Below, piece after piece: positions 12,601 through 24,521 of a stretch of 48,667 nt of DNA. Source of the DNA: Phoronis ovalis (taxonomy: Eukaryota > Phoronida > Phoronidae). Position 1 is the first letter of the stretch. Each line of letters begins with the position of its first letter. Below the pieces are notes generated by a model. It saw nothing but the letters and a program-made list of their open reading frames with translations. It did not search any database and was not told the DNA's origin. Location: the NCBI GenBank assembly GCA_028565635.1, contig JAOXYB010035839.1:1-48667 (forward strand), written 5' to 3'. The position numbers were made by a program, and so were the translations under genes.

Positions 12601-13974
12601 CCCCATGTATAAAACTCTCAAAAACATCTGCTGAGGGAGAAGTATAGCATACCAAAAGTTCTTAGGTAAGCTGTCGCACATTTGCTTCAAACAGTAGTAC
12701 ATTAATAATTTTTTTATGAAATTTACTAGAATTGAGTGAGTTATCATTCATGAAAGAGACAGTTATTGCATTGCTATTACATATTTTAATTTTACATGTA
12801 TATATGTTGGTTCCAATATTATACTAGGTGTCATTTTGTTTTTTTAGAAGTAATATTTTACAATTAAAGCTAAACTAGACCCTCGTTACTGTTTAAATAA
12901 TACATTGTGAATCTGCATAACATTTTTTACACAAAATAGATGTTTCTGAACTTTGAGGGAAAGACCAGGGGATATCCAAGAATAATCACCTAATGAGTGA
13001 ATACCTTGACTGGTAAAACCTGTTAATTACTGTGGTGTTTACTGTGCATCTATGCTTGCACATAACTCTGTTTAATGGTGGCATCTGTGGTTAGAAATTA
13101 CTCCATTATTTTCTCAGTAGGCAAGTAGCTTGAGAATGAAGCTACTATTTTTAATATAAATAAAACACTTTTCAAAAGAAATGTTAATTACATGCGTCAC
13201 TTCAAGTACACATCTGGCTTACTTTACAATGTGCTCTGAACTCCTGTTCTTGTTTCTTTAAGTTTTCATTCATGGCCACCAGGGAGCGTAACTTGTCTAA
13301 GACACTGAAAATATTTAAGGAGTTGCATTTATAAATATGATTCTTTAAAAACTGATTTATGCATTTGACTAAGTATAAGAAATGTTTAGGTTTACACATA
13401 TCCTTTCAGATAAAATATAAACTGATGAGCGAAGGGAAGAGTTAGATAAATTGAATATGAATTCAAATTACTGAGATGTCAAATATAAATAAAGCAAATC
13501 TAGACAACTGTAGAGCATATGTAAAGAGTACTTATTACTATCAAGACTGATACCATAATAACACCTAGTGCTACCCTCTAATGGAGCTGGGAAATTTCAG
13601 ATCTTTGCACTTCACCAGATGTCAGCACTGATGAAAGTGCTGTTATGACATCAAAAGCTTTCATTGATATTCTTTAATTTAATGTTCTGAAGTTTAAATA
13701 ACAAAAGAACTTAACAGAATTGAATGAATATTCATGAATATGTCATTTGTTACGTATTTTTGCGTAGACAGTGATCAGAAATGACATGGACACCTATTGA
13801 TGAACTGTGATCATGACATCAACCCAAGCCCGAACATGGCACTTATAAACCATATGACATCTATATATATCAAATTCAATAGTCAATGTAGACATCATAC
13901 CCTTTATTTTCTTCTGTTTCCATTTCATTCAATTTTTCCATCTCTTTATTAATTCTTGCACTATACGTTTGTAC
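9643..13974 (-). CDS. CCDC93: CCDC93 orthologue, 3' part: coiled-coil subunit of the CCC (Commander) complex (6 exons seen)
   Basis: Exons in transcript order: 13974-13901, 13304-13223, 11683-11428, 11128-11008, 10741-10657 and 9801-9643 (stop TAA 9645-9643). Phases agree at each junction and give 258 residues. Human CCDC93 has about 631. Matching blocks in order: [40 protein letters not shown] then [89 protein letters not shown] and [20 protein letters not shown]. Nearly all is predicted coiled coil. CCDC93 with CCDC22 and COMMD proteins works with Retriever to recycle membrane cargo from endosomes. The intron between 10741-10657 and 9801-9643 seems to use a GC donor. The conserved N-terminal calponin-homology-like part was not found in the window. 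The gene is tail-to-tail with FBXL4. Confidence 0.93.
10651..10656 (-). other. GC-type splice donor in CCDC93
   Basis: On the minus strand the penultimate exon ends ...GGAAAG, followed by GCAAGT. This is the strong form of the minor GC-AG donor class (AG|GCAAGT). Joining here to the acceptor before 9801 gives the conserved reading [15 protein letters not shown] in phase 0. No GT donor nearby gives that join. Confidence 0.75.
11930..12000. repeat. Dispersed repeat copy in a CCDC93 intron
   Basis: GCTGCCCTCTGGTGGAGATG and GGGAAATTTCAGATGTTGCA match the sequence at 13568-13608 (GCTACCCTCTAATGGAGCTG, then GGGAAATTTCAGATC). The family is non-coding and unidentified. Confidence 0.55.
12250..12450 (+). 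repeat. Member of repeat family A (GGATC-rich internal repeats)
   Basis: After a G-rich start (CCAGGGGGGGGAGG) the sequence has repeated blocks of the type AGTGGATCTGCTTTTTTGAT, AAGTGGATCAAG, TAGATCAGATTTGTGACTAA and AATTGGTGGATCTG. These align in the same order with the reverse complement of the element at 31034-31351. It sits in the CCDC93 intron between 11683 and 13223. Confidence 0.65.
13545..13690. repeat. Second dispersed repeat copy in a CCDC93 intron
   Basis: Shares the CCCTCT(G/A)(G/A)TGGAG block and GGGAAATTTCAGAT with 11930-12000. Its right part, CATCAAAAGCTTTCATTG, resembles CTTCAAAAGCTTGATTG near 6810. Confidence 0.5.
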
Positions 13975-16900
13975 CTGGAAAATAAAGTATTCCATATTTC
14001 AATACATTCTGCAATAAAAGTACATGTATATTAAATATCCTTACAACTGAAGCAGCTTTTACTTATGAAGAACCATATAATCCTTCACTCAGAAATTCTT
14101 ATCAAATTGGATAAAACATGATTTGAACATAAGTTATTTCAATGTATTTGGGTTACAGTTTAGTATTATTTATATTTAAGTGAAAAATTAAAAAACTTGT
14201 TTTTGTGATTTAGTGATGTTAGTACAGGAGAAGACGTTGAGAATTATTCGGTTTTTGTGCGGTTATTTTATTAGTGTGTATAAATTAGTCTTACTATGTA
14301 CCCTTTGAAACCAATTTATAAGAGCCTTCATCTGTGGTCAACAAATACTAAATTTAGATTCCTGATGTAAACTCAGAATAAGGAAAATCTCAAAAAAGCC
14401 AGATTCATCAAAAATACATTAGCAATCACAGACAGTGGTACACCCAGTATGGTAAAATATATTTGAATGATTATCTTTAATATACATATGGTAGTTTTTT
14501 AACTTTCCTATTTGTTATGATAATTAATGTAGAATGATGTAGAATTCCGTACACGACCATGCATAATGTGAACTCTCAGTATGTACAAGTGATAAAATTA
14601 TTATTTTTATTATTATTACGCAATTGTCATGGCAACCATTTTAAAATATTTTTTATGAAAATGTGATAAATTGACTTTTTAACAATAATTCTTTTTATAG
14701 CTAACGATAAGCATTATGATGTTAAATTTTCATTTAGAGAAAAAATTGAATATGTTCCGCAGACAGGTGATGATTCATTTCAAAGACAAAGAAAGGCCAA
14801 CAGGGCCCTTGTCCTAACCGTTGTCCCAATTTCACTATAGTTATTTATATACCATATAATACGTACAATTATATTTATACTTTTTTAAAAATGTATGCAT
14901 TCTGTAAATATTTATGCATTTCAAATTAGTTTCAACCGTTTATTTGTTTTAAAACCAACAAGAAATTTATGTCACGGGTTTCCTGAACGACAACAAATGA
15001 TGTCATCGTGGTAACATTTTTGAAAGAAAATGGTCAAACAACAAACATGCAATGCTTCTAAAAAAACTTGCTCTACAACAGATATCTTACTCCTCAGGTT
15101 TCTAGTAGGATAACAAACTGAACACATGAGCACAGTTTTATTTGGTTCACTATTTGAACCTCACTGAGGACCTTTTGCTCTTCAGGGTGTTTATCATTTA
15201 TTTAATAATACTATTTTGACAAATGAAGCCAAAAATTAACTTATATTATCTTCATAAAAAATTTAAAAAACATGTTTCACTCAATAATTTGCAATGTCTT
15301 AATTTGATTAGCTTATTATTCTTGGTGTTGCCTGACCAATATAACAAAGGACAAATAATGGTATGGTAATAAATATAACGATCTTGAGGACTGTGATTGC
15401 TTAAACAAGCTCATCGTTTGTAAATGCTCTAGTTTTCCTCCCCAATGCACATAAACATGTTGTGGTGAAGAAAGGAAAGTGTTGCGAGGAACTGAGTAGA
15501 AAGGCTACTGAAAAAATTCCATTAAAATATTTAAACTCTGTTTTTTTCACTGTATTCTCCTAGTAACTTAATTTTTTTAAAAATCAGATTGCTGAGTTCC
15601 TACAACCTGTGGTAAAAATTGTTAACACATACAACAGGAAATAAAGCACTAATGGACATATTTTTAGGTAACATCTAACCATCAAATTATATTAAACTAA
15701 TATCAAACTTAATGATCCATATCCCACAATGTAGTACAAAATCTACATTTAATTAACTTTCTGAGTTCATAATGGCGCCAAGTGAACATAAAAGACTAGA
15801 ACCACAATGACAGAAAAAATGCAGTATTTATAATTAGATGTTTACAAAATACAGTTGACATATTTTTTTAAGAATGTATGTCATTTAGTACTTTTTGCAA
15901 CTAATTTTAATTTTTGTAAAAACTGTCAGTTATAGACTACATTAGTTTGAAATGAAACAAAAACACAGCCCAGTTTCTTAGTCTTCAAATAAAGGAATAT
16001 AATTATGAGGAAAATTAAGCCCTACATTCCTTAACAGCGGTCTGATAACATGTTCATTAGATCCTGTTAATATAAAATATACAATTATTATAATACAAAT
16101 AACTGTGATTATAATAATTATATTTTAGTGTTACCAAGGCGCATTTAACAGAGAAATTCATACCTCCATATAAAATCATATCAGTTTTTTCAACTTAATA
16201 TAAAATGTCATATGTCATAATTAAGTGAACTATTTTATTTAAATATTTTAAAAAATTACTACAAGATAATGAGGTCGAGGGTGTTACCGGCTTTAAGACA
16301 AATCCGGATGAACTATGGAACTATAACACACACGGGGATTAAATGACGTTACAAAATGTTAATCAACCAAGCAAGAGCGCACTAGGTGTGTCTTTAACAG
16401 TGTGAGAATCACACAAAGTGAGAATCACTCTTTGTTAGTTCATTTACTTGTTTACTCAAGATACACTTAGTAAACAAACATATTTGTTTTCAATTAAATT
16501 AGGTTAATAACCATTTTTTCACCACCATAGCTCCTGTTTTTATTATTATAATTAAAAATGTATTAGTGGGCAGCTCTTGTCTCCAGTTAATTTCTTAAAA
16601 GTAATTCAAAAAGTATTCTTTGCTCCCCTTTTATGCCTCCAATTTTTTTTTCAAGTGGAGCTAAACAATAATTGTATTCACAAATAGATCTTTCAAAAGT
16701 AGTGATTGCAGACTGAAATATTTTGTCCAGATAGTCCCAACTGAACTCGCATGGTGTCACTACTGTTTTTCATCATGCAAGAAGCTGCCTGAGCAACAGA
16801 GTGTATAGGGGCTCAGATTGCTCTAAACTTGCTAGTCCCAGTCTATTAACATTGATTTCATGTGAAATTTTGTCTTAATTTTGTTACCCCTTTTTTTGAG

Positions 16901-17357
16901 GATCATTTAAGTTAACAAAACAGGCCATTTGAATTATCCACCTGGAAAAATTAGGAGCTCTATCACCCTGAATTGTAACTTTCAATGATATGAAACCAGC
17001 TTGATTAGATGCTAATCAGAAGAAAGCTCCCTGGATCGAATAAAAACCTTCTAATAGAAGCTTACTTCAAATAGTAGCCAACTCAAACTTAATATGCTTT
17101 TCTGGAATAATAAAATCCACATAATAGATACATTATTCCATTAGCAGCTGCCAAATAGAATCCCTCTATTACAGATCATTAAAAGCTTTCTGGAATATAT
17201 TAAAAGCCTCCCAGAGTTTACTGGTCATGTATATAGCTAGGGGAAATTTTTGAAATTAGAGCTTGATGGGTTTGTAATTAAGTACAATAATTATGTTTTA
17301 AGAAAGGTCAGGACCCTATAAACAACACACAATTTACAACTGGTATCACATACATAT
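13975..17357. other. No confident gene; expected CCDC93 intron sequence
   Basis: This stretch should hold, or be intron between, exons for the CCDC93 segment before [11 protein letters not shown] could not recognise that segment. A short exon-like stretch is at 15978-16063. Around 17000-17220 there are repeated TTCTGGAATA motifs that look like old repeat sequence. Confidence 0.4.
15978..16063 (-). other. Exon-like stretch with stop (possible terminal exon, unknown gene)
   Basis: On the minus strand a usable acceptor (TTTTATATTAACAG) precedes an open frame reading NEHVIRPLLRNVGLNFPHNY then IPLFED and TAA. The composition is protein-like but only about 28 codons long. I do not recognise the family. 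In AT-rich DNA a stretch this short can be chance. Confidence 0.2.
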
Positions 17358-17724
17358 CCCGGGGGGTACTCCAGGTATTTTTTGGCGGGGGTGTGCAGCC
17401 CAGTTGAAAATGTTTGTATACTTCTTACGGTATTTTTTTGGATTGCTACCGTAAAGAAATTCAAAAATTTGGATTGCTACCCGCTGCTTACAGCAAATAA
17501 TTTGGATTAATTCTAGGTTTGTATCCATAAAATGATTTTTGGAATTTGGTTTGTATCAGTCAGTTTGCGTAAAAACGGATTGCTACTCAATTATTTTAAA
17601 ATTTTGGATTGCTACCCTTATATTTCAAAATTTGGATTGCTACCCTTATATTTCAAAATTTTTGGATTGGGTTTGCTACCGCAAGCTAAAATTTTGGATT
17701 GGGTTCCGCGGCACATCCCCGGGA
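17358..17724 (+). mobile_element. Family A element, complete, with 7-bp flanking duplication
   Basis: It starts CCCGGGGGGTACTCC and ends GCACATCCCCGGGA, with TACATAT directly before (17351-17357) and after (17725-17731). The inside is made of repeated units of the type ATTTTGGATTGCTACC, at least six copies with variation. No transposase. Inverted CCCGGGG ends plus a short direct repeat suggest a non-autonomous DNA transposon. Confidence 0.7.
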
Positions 17725-17949
17725 TACATATACTACAGATTAGTAACCAAAGTTACATCTTTTTATGGGCATGTCACTACATACTAATAACCAAAATTTG
17801 ACTATACATTTTCAATACTTTTAGACATTAATACTAATTTTCTAATAAATTAAAGGTCATAAAAAGGGCATTTTTACAAGTAAATTTATTAAATAAATAT
17901 GATAAAACAGTCATACACACTTCAACATACTTGAATGTGACAAACTTAC

Positions 17950-17992
17950 TGTTCAATGTAGGTAGACAAATTGTTTCTTAAGTCTGAAGTTG
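17950..17992 (-). other. Possible small CCDC93 exon
   Basis: On the minus strand a 43-nt stretch lies between an acceptor (AAATATACAG) and a strong donor (GTAAGT) and reads TSDLRNNLSTYIEQ. It resembles in spacing the CCDC93 segment before the central coiled coil (A-E-I-K-Q-I-V-S-E-Y-A-E in human, from memory). The exon that should join it to 13974 was not found, so this remains tentative. Confidence 0.3.
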
Positions 17993-18182
17993 CTGTATAT
18001 TTATTGTTCGATTATTTGTCAACCTCTTTTTGTCAAGTGAAATGAGTGTCGAGCTACTAGACAACGGGAGTCATAACACTACCACCTGTATGTTAGTCAG
18101 ACAGTATTTCATTAAACAATAGAAAAATGTTGTAGGAACAAACTTTTCAAGAAGTATAATGTGACTAGCATGTAATGTGCCA

Positions 18183-18253
18183 ATGATCTGGGTTCAGTTG
18201 CCAGCCCAAGGTATGTAGTACATACCTTGGGCTGGCAACTGAACCCAGATCAT
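18183..18253. repeat. 71-bp near-perfect hairpin (35-bp arms, 1-nt centre)
   Basis: The left arm 18183-18217 (ATGATCTGGGTTCAGTTGCC...) is the exact reverse complement of 18219-18253, with one unpaired G at 18218. It is richer in GC than the surroundings. No repeat copy was seen elsewhere in the window. Confidence 0.95.
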
Positions 18254-20149
18254 ATTGTAGTTGACATATGGCTTGAGCTACGTGAATCCCCAAAGCTGAT
18301 ACAGCTATACTGGATATGAATACTAATACGGGATACACATGGTCCTCTTCATACCAACGTTACAAGAAAACATTTTGTAATAGCAGAACAATTAAACATT
18401 TCTTCACTATTTTTCTGTAATTGGCTACCTTGCAAAACAGAACAGTCCAAAAAATATCATACATTAAATCTAATACAAAGGTAAAGCCACCATGAATTAG
18501 ACCAAAGTCAACAGAGGATAAGTATAGAACATCTCATTTATTGTATATATACTCAGTTAACTTCCTACATATACTAACTAGAGTACAACTGTGTTTCAAT
18601 TTACAATATATCAACACAGTTCTATCAACCAGGCTGAACATTATTACACACTATCTTCTATTAATTGTAAGTTTAATGTCCAAATCATTACTAAATTACT
18701 ACAGAACAATTGCCCAATAACGTCATTGACTGTCAAAAGGAGGACAAATGAGAAACAAAACTTTGACAGCACAATTAATTAATAAATTAATTAATTGATT
18801 CCCAAAATCATTTTAATGCTTGCATCTTAATACTTCTATGGTTACGTCCGGGGTTACCTCCCATTCACATGTACTTTTTTTCTTTTATCTACGTGTACTT
18901 TGTTCATGTGCCATGACGAAAACTACAAATGCATCAATCGTAATCTTATTTAAAGTGCAGTTTGCACATAAATTTCATCAACTTTCCCTAATGTTTGCCT
19001 ATATATGCCTATGACAGTAATCAAAATGCATTAAACAACATGTGCTCTTTTTTAAAACAGCCTGACTAATATACACTTAGTATTACAGTTCAAAATAGCT
19101 TCATATAATTTCCAAAAAATGTGTCCCTACTATGTTGAAATACTATTAATTTCAAAAGTACAAAAAGGAAATCAGAAGGGTATGCACTCAACTTTCCCCA
19201 AAGGCAACTTGAAAATAAACAAGTTATTACATGCATTGTTAATTTCGTAAAGAATTAAAAGGAAGAAAATTTAATATATGCTTATAAATACACCCTACTT
19301 GACCAAATTTCTAAAGAATTTAATCTTAAGCTATAACTAAATGCAGATACAACTTAAGATTTCTTTTAATTTCTTTCACAAGAAAATGAAAATTGCCCCA
19401 AGAAATAAGTTTATGGAGTGCTCTTATAATTTTTGATGAAATGTTTCAACAAGTGTTGGTAGGTACTTGACCAAGATTTTTCGCTTGGGTAAGGATAACC
19501 TTAACATAAAACATGTAATTTCCATTGACAACTGATTCATTAATTTCATTTATTAAAACGATCATAACATATATGGAAAACACATTCTATGTAGTTCTAA
19601 TTGACGCAATTTACTTTTTTACGCAAAACACAGAAACGCAATCTTATTTCATAATCAAACATTTTTTGAAAGCCTCAGTTACATAAATAACAGTCTAGTT
19701 ATTCATCCTTCTATAAGCTGCACAAAGAGTACACAATAACCAATTTACAGTAGTTACTATAAGCAAGGTGTATTCCAACTTAAATAAAAGTAGTGGCAAT
19801 TTAAAATAACCAGTTTTATAATAATTGAATATTAAAAAATTCAGATACATACAGTACTTTTTTTATTTTTCAAAAGTTTCTCACAAAAAAATAGTGAATG
19901 ATTTTATGACTGTTTTAATGACTCAAATTTGTAACAAAACCATTTCCTTATAAAAAATTGTCACAGCAATTCTATTATTAAACAAACAGTGCCTAATAAA
20001 ACCCAAAATGAAAAAAGGGACCGCGATAATAAACCCAAATTTTAAAATGTATTCAACATTTATATAATTCGGTTAAATATTCATATCGCTACATAATTAG
20101 TTTTAGGTACTAAAAATTTGTATATCACGATTGTGCGCCTCACCCAAAC
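18254..20149. other. No recognised gene
   Basis: AT-rich. A minus-strand open frame of about 64 codons runs from 18352 into the hairpin (see findings). The rest shows nothing recognisable. Confidence 0.4.
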
Positions 20150-20610
20150 ATGTTTTTATTGATACGCAAGAAAAACTGAGTTAATTGGATAAGTTAGTTT
20201 TCATCCAATTTTTGGATGAAACTAGACTCTGCAGACAAGTCGGTTAACATGGACCTCGGGGAGTGCATTTACATTTTAGTCCGTGGAGGGTTCATGCACT
20301 TGGAAGCTACAGCCTCTTTCAGTCGATATTCCAAAATGTCATGTCAAAATGTTTTTTGTCAGTCAATGATCAAAAATATTAAACGTTGCTTAGTAAGTAG
20401 AACATCCTGTGGAATTAAAACTTCTGACCATCAATATAATTAAAAGCCCTTTTAAAATACGCTGCACTCCCCAGGACACGAAGATTCGCAAGAACAACTG
20501 TGTTAATTGTACCAGTCTCGTACATTAGAAAAAAAATTTAATATCGTTTTCAGTTCATGTAAATTGTATAAATGTAACCCGACTCTGTAGACAACTTGGT
20601 GACATGCAAA
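20150..20610 (+). repeat. Diverged direct duplication
   Basis: Copy one (about 20163-20250) has CGCAAGAAAAACTGAGTTAATT, then TTTTCAT..., then AGACTCTGCAGACAAGTCGG and ACATG. Copy two (about 20487-20606) has CGCAAGAACAACTGTGTTAATT, TTTTCAG..., then CGACTCTGTAGACAACTTGG and ACATG. Between them lie GGGGAGTGCAT and its inverse TGCACTCCCC. A plus-strand open frame (20246-20443) crosses the spacer but resembles no protein I know. Confidence 0.5.
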
Positions 20611-22058
20611 TATGAAAAAATAACATGAAAATGTCAATCACAGTTGATTTCAAATTAGAATAAATGTACAATTTCAAAAATGTTCAAAAATACACTAAAA
20701 CCACAGCTTAATAAAGTAAATGTACATTGTAAAACCATCAAGGCTGAGCGTTCTTTGATGCCCAAATGTTTTTCATTCCTTTTTTATATCACACATTGAA
20801 GTAATTTTGAAGATAGATTAACTTTAGAATTAATAAGTTTTACACCATATATATATATAAGCAGCAACTTTTCGAATTTAAATTAAAGTAACATTTATAA
20901 CAAAAGGGGCATAGTTATGATTCAACAAAAACAGCGAAATGAGCCACCTGAAATTTTATAATATAATTTATTTTGATATTCAATGTTATTTCAATAAATG
21001 AAGTTGACAATACTCTCTATGAATTTGTGATGGATTGTACAAAATGACTATAATTATTAGTCTTTGTTCATTACCATTGAAGTAATAATATCTTTTGCTA
21101 TAAGTAACATCACTGACATGATTCAATATAAATGCTATTTAAGTGACAAACTCAAATCAGTTTGAAAATCAAGTATTATTAAACAATTATTGAAATCCAT
21201 TTTGCAATCTCAGTCCATACTATAGGACTCAGCCTATTTGATGTTTACAAGTTGGTTTTCTACATTGTACCAAAACGGGACAATTATGCATTCATATAAC
21301 AATCTCAAATCAATTTTAAAGGACTCCAGATACATTCTCACATCATTATTTGACAACTTTTTCTCTAATATTCATAATTATAAATTTTGGAAAAAGTTAT
21401 ACTTACTGGAATTTTTCAAAATATAATTAAGTCAAATAACCTTTCCGCCACCCAGAAATTTGAAACTTTGCACATATAAGTTCTACATAATTATATACCT
21501 AAGTATGAAATGTTTTCATATCAAATGTTCAAGTTTTTGCTTTGTTTAAAAGCTAGGAATTTTCAAAGTTTAAATTCTCAATTTTGCTTAGTTTAACATA
21601 AAACATAAATTTCAAATATACATTTTCAACACATACATATGATAAACTTGATGAAATGTTGATTTCTAGGGTAGCATATAAGCTCATAAAATTAACCAAA
21701 TACATTACTGAGCCACATTGAATCATTTTAGTGTAAGTTTTCACTTAATTCTAATTTACCACAAGCATAGCAAATGTTTTTTAATGATTTTTGTTTTACA
21801 ATTAAATTAATTTTTTTTTTTAATTGAAAGCATGCTTCTACAAACCTTTATTTAAACTACTGTACTTACTGACCAAACATTGTCTATAATGCTAACAAGC
21901 AATTTAATCAAATGGACAGGGACATTCAGCATAATTCATTTACTATAATTATTCAAAACTGACTTTTGCACTGATAAGATCCTGGACAAAACATGCTTGA
22001 TTTTTTTCGATTCAGTGAGATAACTAATCCACTACATACATGTATACACAATTGAAAC
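20611..22058. other. No recognised gene
   Basis: AT-rich non-coding sequence with a short (AT)n run near 20850. A stretch near 21455 (AAATTTGAAACTTTGCACAT) weakly resembles the foldback arms in FBXL4. Confidence 0.4.
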
Positions 22059-22201
22059 TTACTTTTGAACAGAGATAGCTTCTAGTCTTATCACAAAACT
22101 TTCGTAAATAGCTGATAAATAGCTTCTGATAAGAACAAAACTTTCATAAATAGCTGATAAACAGCTTCGGATAAGAATGTTAGCTATCTGCTCAAAAGTG
22201 A
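22059..22201. repeat. Inverted-repeat element with internal 42-bp tandem duplication
   Basis: The outer arms TTACTTTTGAACAGAGATAG-CT and AGCTATCTGCTCAAAAGTGA are inverted copies. Inside are two copies of a unit of about 42 bp containing AAAACTTTC(G/A)TAAATAGCTG followed by ATAAA(T/C)AGCTTC. The unit itself contains short palindromes (AGCTGATAAATAGCT). Confidence 0.75.
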
Positions 22202-24252
22202 GATTGAGTTTGGACTACTTTTATATTGAATTATAATGCTTTATATTGATATTTATATATTATATAGTTTCCGAATCATTAAAATACAAGATTTTCAGCA
22301 GATAACATTTAATTACTGTCTCACGCACTAATCTTGCACTATCTGCATGAAATAGGTCATTAAAATATATTTTTATCAGCAGGTTTTCGTAACCCATTGA
22401 TTATATTACCCCATACTGCATGAAGACAAACAATTGAAAATTATTTTTGAGTTACAAAGAGATTTTACAATGTCGGATTCAGCTGGGCAAAAAAATTAAT
22501 GTGCAATAAAACAGAAGTCCTAAGAATGCTTACCATATTTATTCAAAGAGAAGTGCAATTTTGATATAATATTGATTCCATGATATTGCAGTAGTGGACT
22601 TTCGAAAAAATTCAATCAAAGTCTGCTCAGTTTGACATATGGCAGGGGAGAGTATTTGGATTCAGCTTGGATTTCAAGTTGATTAGAAAAGAGAAACAGA
22701 AATGGTGAAGATATTATCACCAAAAACGGTTCAGTAGAATAGCTATATTGTTTATTAATTATTTTAAAAACCTATCATTTTAGAGAACTGTTGGTTGCAT
22801 CGACAGAATTGCCCATTTCTCTTTTTTATTGTTAAGCATTTAGGTGTATTTTGTGAAATACATAATTCCATCCTTGTAGTGTTTTGCAAAATAATAACTG
22901 TGTCATTTCTGAAGAACATGTGAAATAAATAATTTTACTTCTAACATTATCATGTTCTTTTATTCATGTGTCTTTGTGAATGTGTAATAAATTTTCCTTG
23001 GCTATTTCAAGTCTTGTATAAGAAACTGTCTGAAAAAAACTAATACATGATCCTTTTTTGTGTAACTTGCAAGACCAAAAATATCTTCCTTTATCATTTA
23101 TATTAAACACATAATAATTTTCATATACAAAATAATTTGTGTTACATAACAAACAATAAACCCAATATTCTAGACTTTATTAACATTAGTTGGATCTTTA
23201 ATTAGATAACTGGATTCTATATCAAAGAATTCACCAGTCCCAATAAGTTATAATTAATGTTCTTAATGACTGATTCTACAATAACCAAATTTAAAAAAAA
23301 TATTGTTCTGGAAAAGTAAAATATTTGCACAAAGTTATAAGAGTGTTGACAGAAATCAAAACCTTTAAAATAATATCAAATATTAGCATAAAGTTAAAAC
23401 ATATGAATTAGCAAACTTGAACAACTTAAAATACATAATGCTTATAGCAAGATGGCTGATTTTTTATAATACATTATTATATCCAACATTTAAATAGCAG
23501 TCTTAATGGCTTCAGGGAATCACCAACCATGTAAACTCTACACATCTCTTAACAATTTTAAAAATATTATTTTATTATTATTGATTAACTAGATGATAAT
23601 TTGACAAAGATTTCCTTATCTCAAAAATAGGTAGACAAATTTAGTTAAAATTGCCCAATTATACTATACTTAGAATCCTGCCTATTTTTAATACATAAGT
23701 AGTATTATTTCAGGAGTGATAATATCATACCATATGACATTATTTGATTAATTTTCAGGATATTGGAAAACTAAGTCATATAAATTTTTTTTTCCTGATC
23801 ATTTTCAATCCTGCATGACTGTTTACCAATTCACAGGTATAAACTGGTACTGAAAAATGCCTGTAATATTCTAGTCTATCAGATTCTACCTTAACTTTTT
23901 TAATGTTCAAGTTACATTGTAAATCTTAATAACAGTATATTACACTTTTTAGCAGGATTAACATCTGACCAAATATAACTTTTAACTTGCACCAATTACT
24001 TACTGTTTAACTTAAAAATAAATCTAAGTGCATTTAAAGACAAAAAAAACAAGTAAGTCTGACATGAGACTACCAGTACTCCTGTTGATAATTTGTTATT
24101 TTAGCATCTTTAAATGCATTGCCTTTTACGCCAGCATGCACGGTGACGGAACAAAATCAGACTAACCTAAACAAAATTTGACAGTCTTTGCCATTTTAAT
24201 TGATTTGAAAAATAACATATACCAAGCTATTTAATTGCAGAACTCCATCAAG
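22202..24252. other. No recognised gene
   Basis: Very AT-rich sequence with short random open frames only. Confidence 0.4.
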
Positions 24253-24364
24253 CAGTGTGTTAGGCGATATCCAATCCCACCAAACAGGGTGGTTTCCAAA
24301 GAACGCACTAGTGAAAAAATATACAACAGCAGAGAGGAGTCAAATTCTAGCAAATAACACACTG
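24253..24364. repeat. Short element with CAGTGTGTTA inverted ends
   Basis: CAGTGTGTTA (24253-24262) and TAACACACTG (24355-24364) bound 112 bp. No clear target-site duplication. It may be a tiny MITE. Confidence 0.4.
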
Positions 24365-24521
24365 TGCGATCCAACAAACAGAATTAAACTTAATTAAAGA
24401 TGACAAATCCAAAAATAACATGGGGTATACTAGGTTAATGCATCTAATTTTGGGTGGCATCACCCATGGCAAAGCAACAGGCAACAGAAGCTATCACAAA
24501 CTCTACCAACCTTATAAATAC

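Noticed and set aside
14288-14350. Exon-like stretch on the minus strand (MKALINWFQRVH) with GTAAGA donor
   Set aside because: Twelve residues only, and its position would break CCDC93 order; likely chance.
24280-24330. Minus-strand frame reading FFGNHPVWWDWISPNTLLDG
   Set aside because: Looks protein-like, but a stop lies just upstream, no good donor follows, and it overlaps a small inverted-end element; no family recognised.
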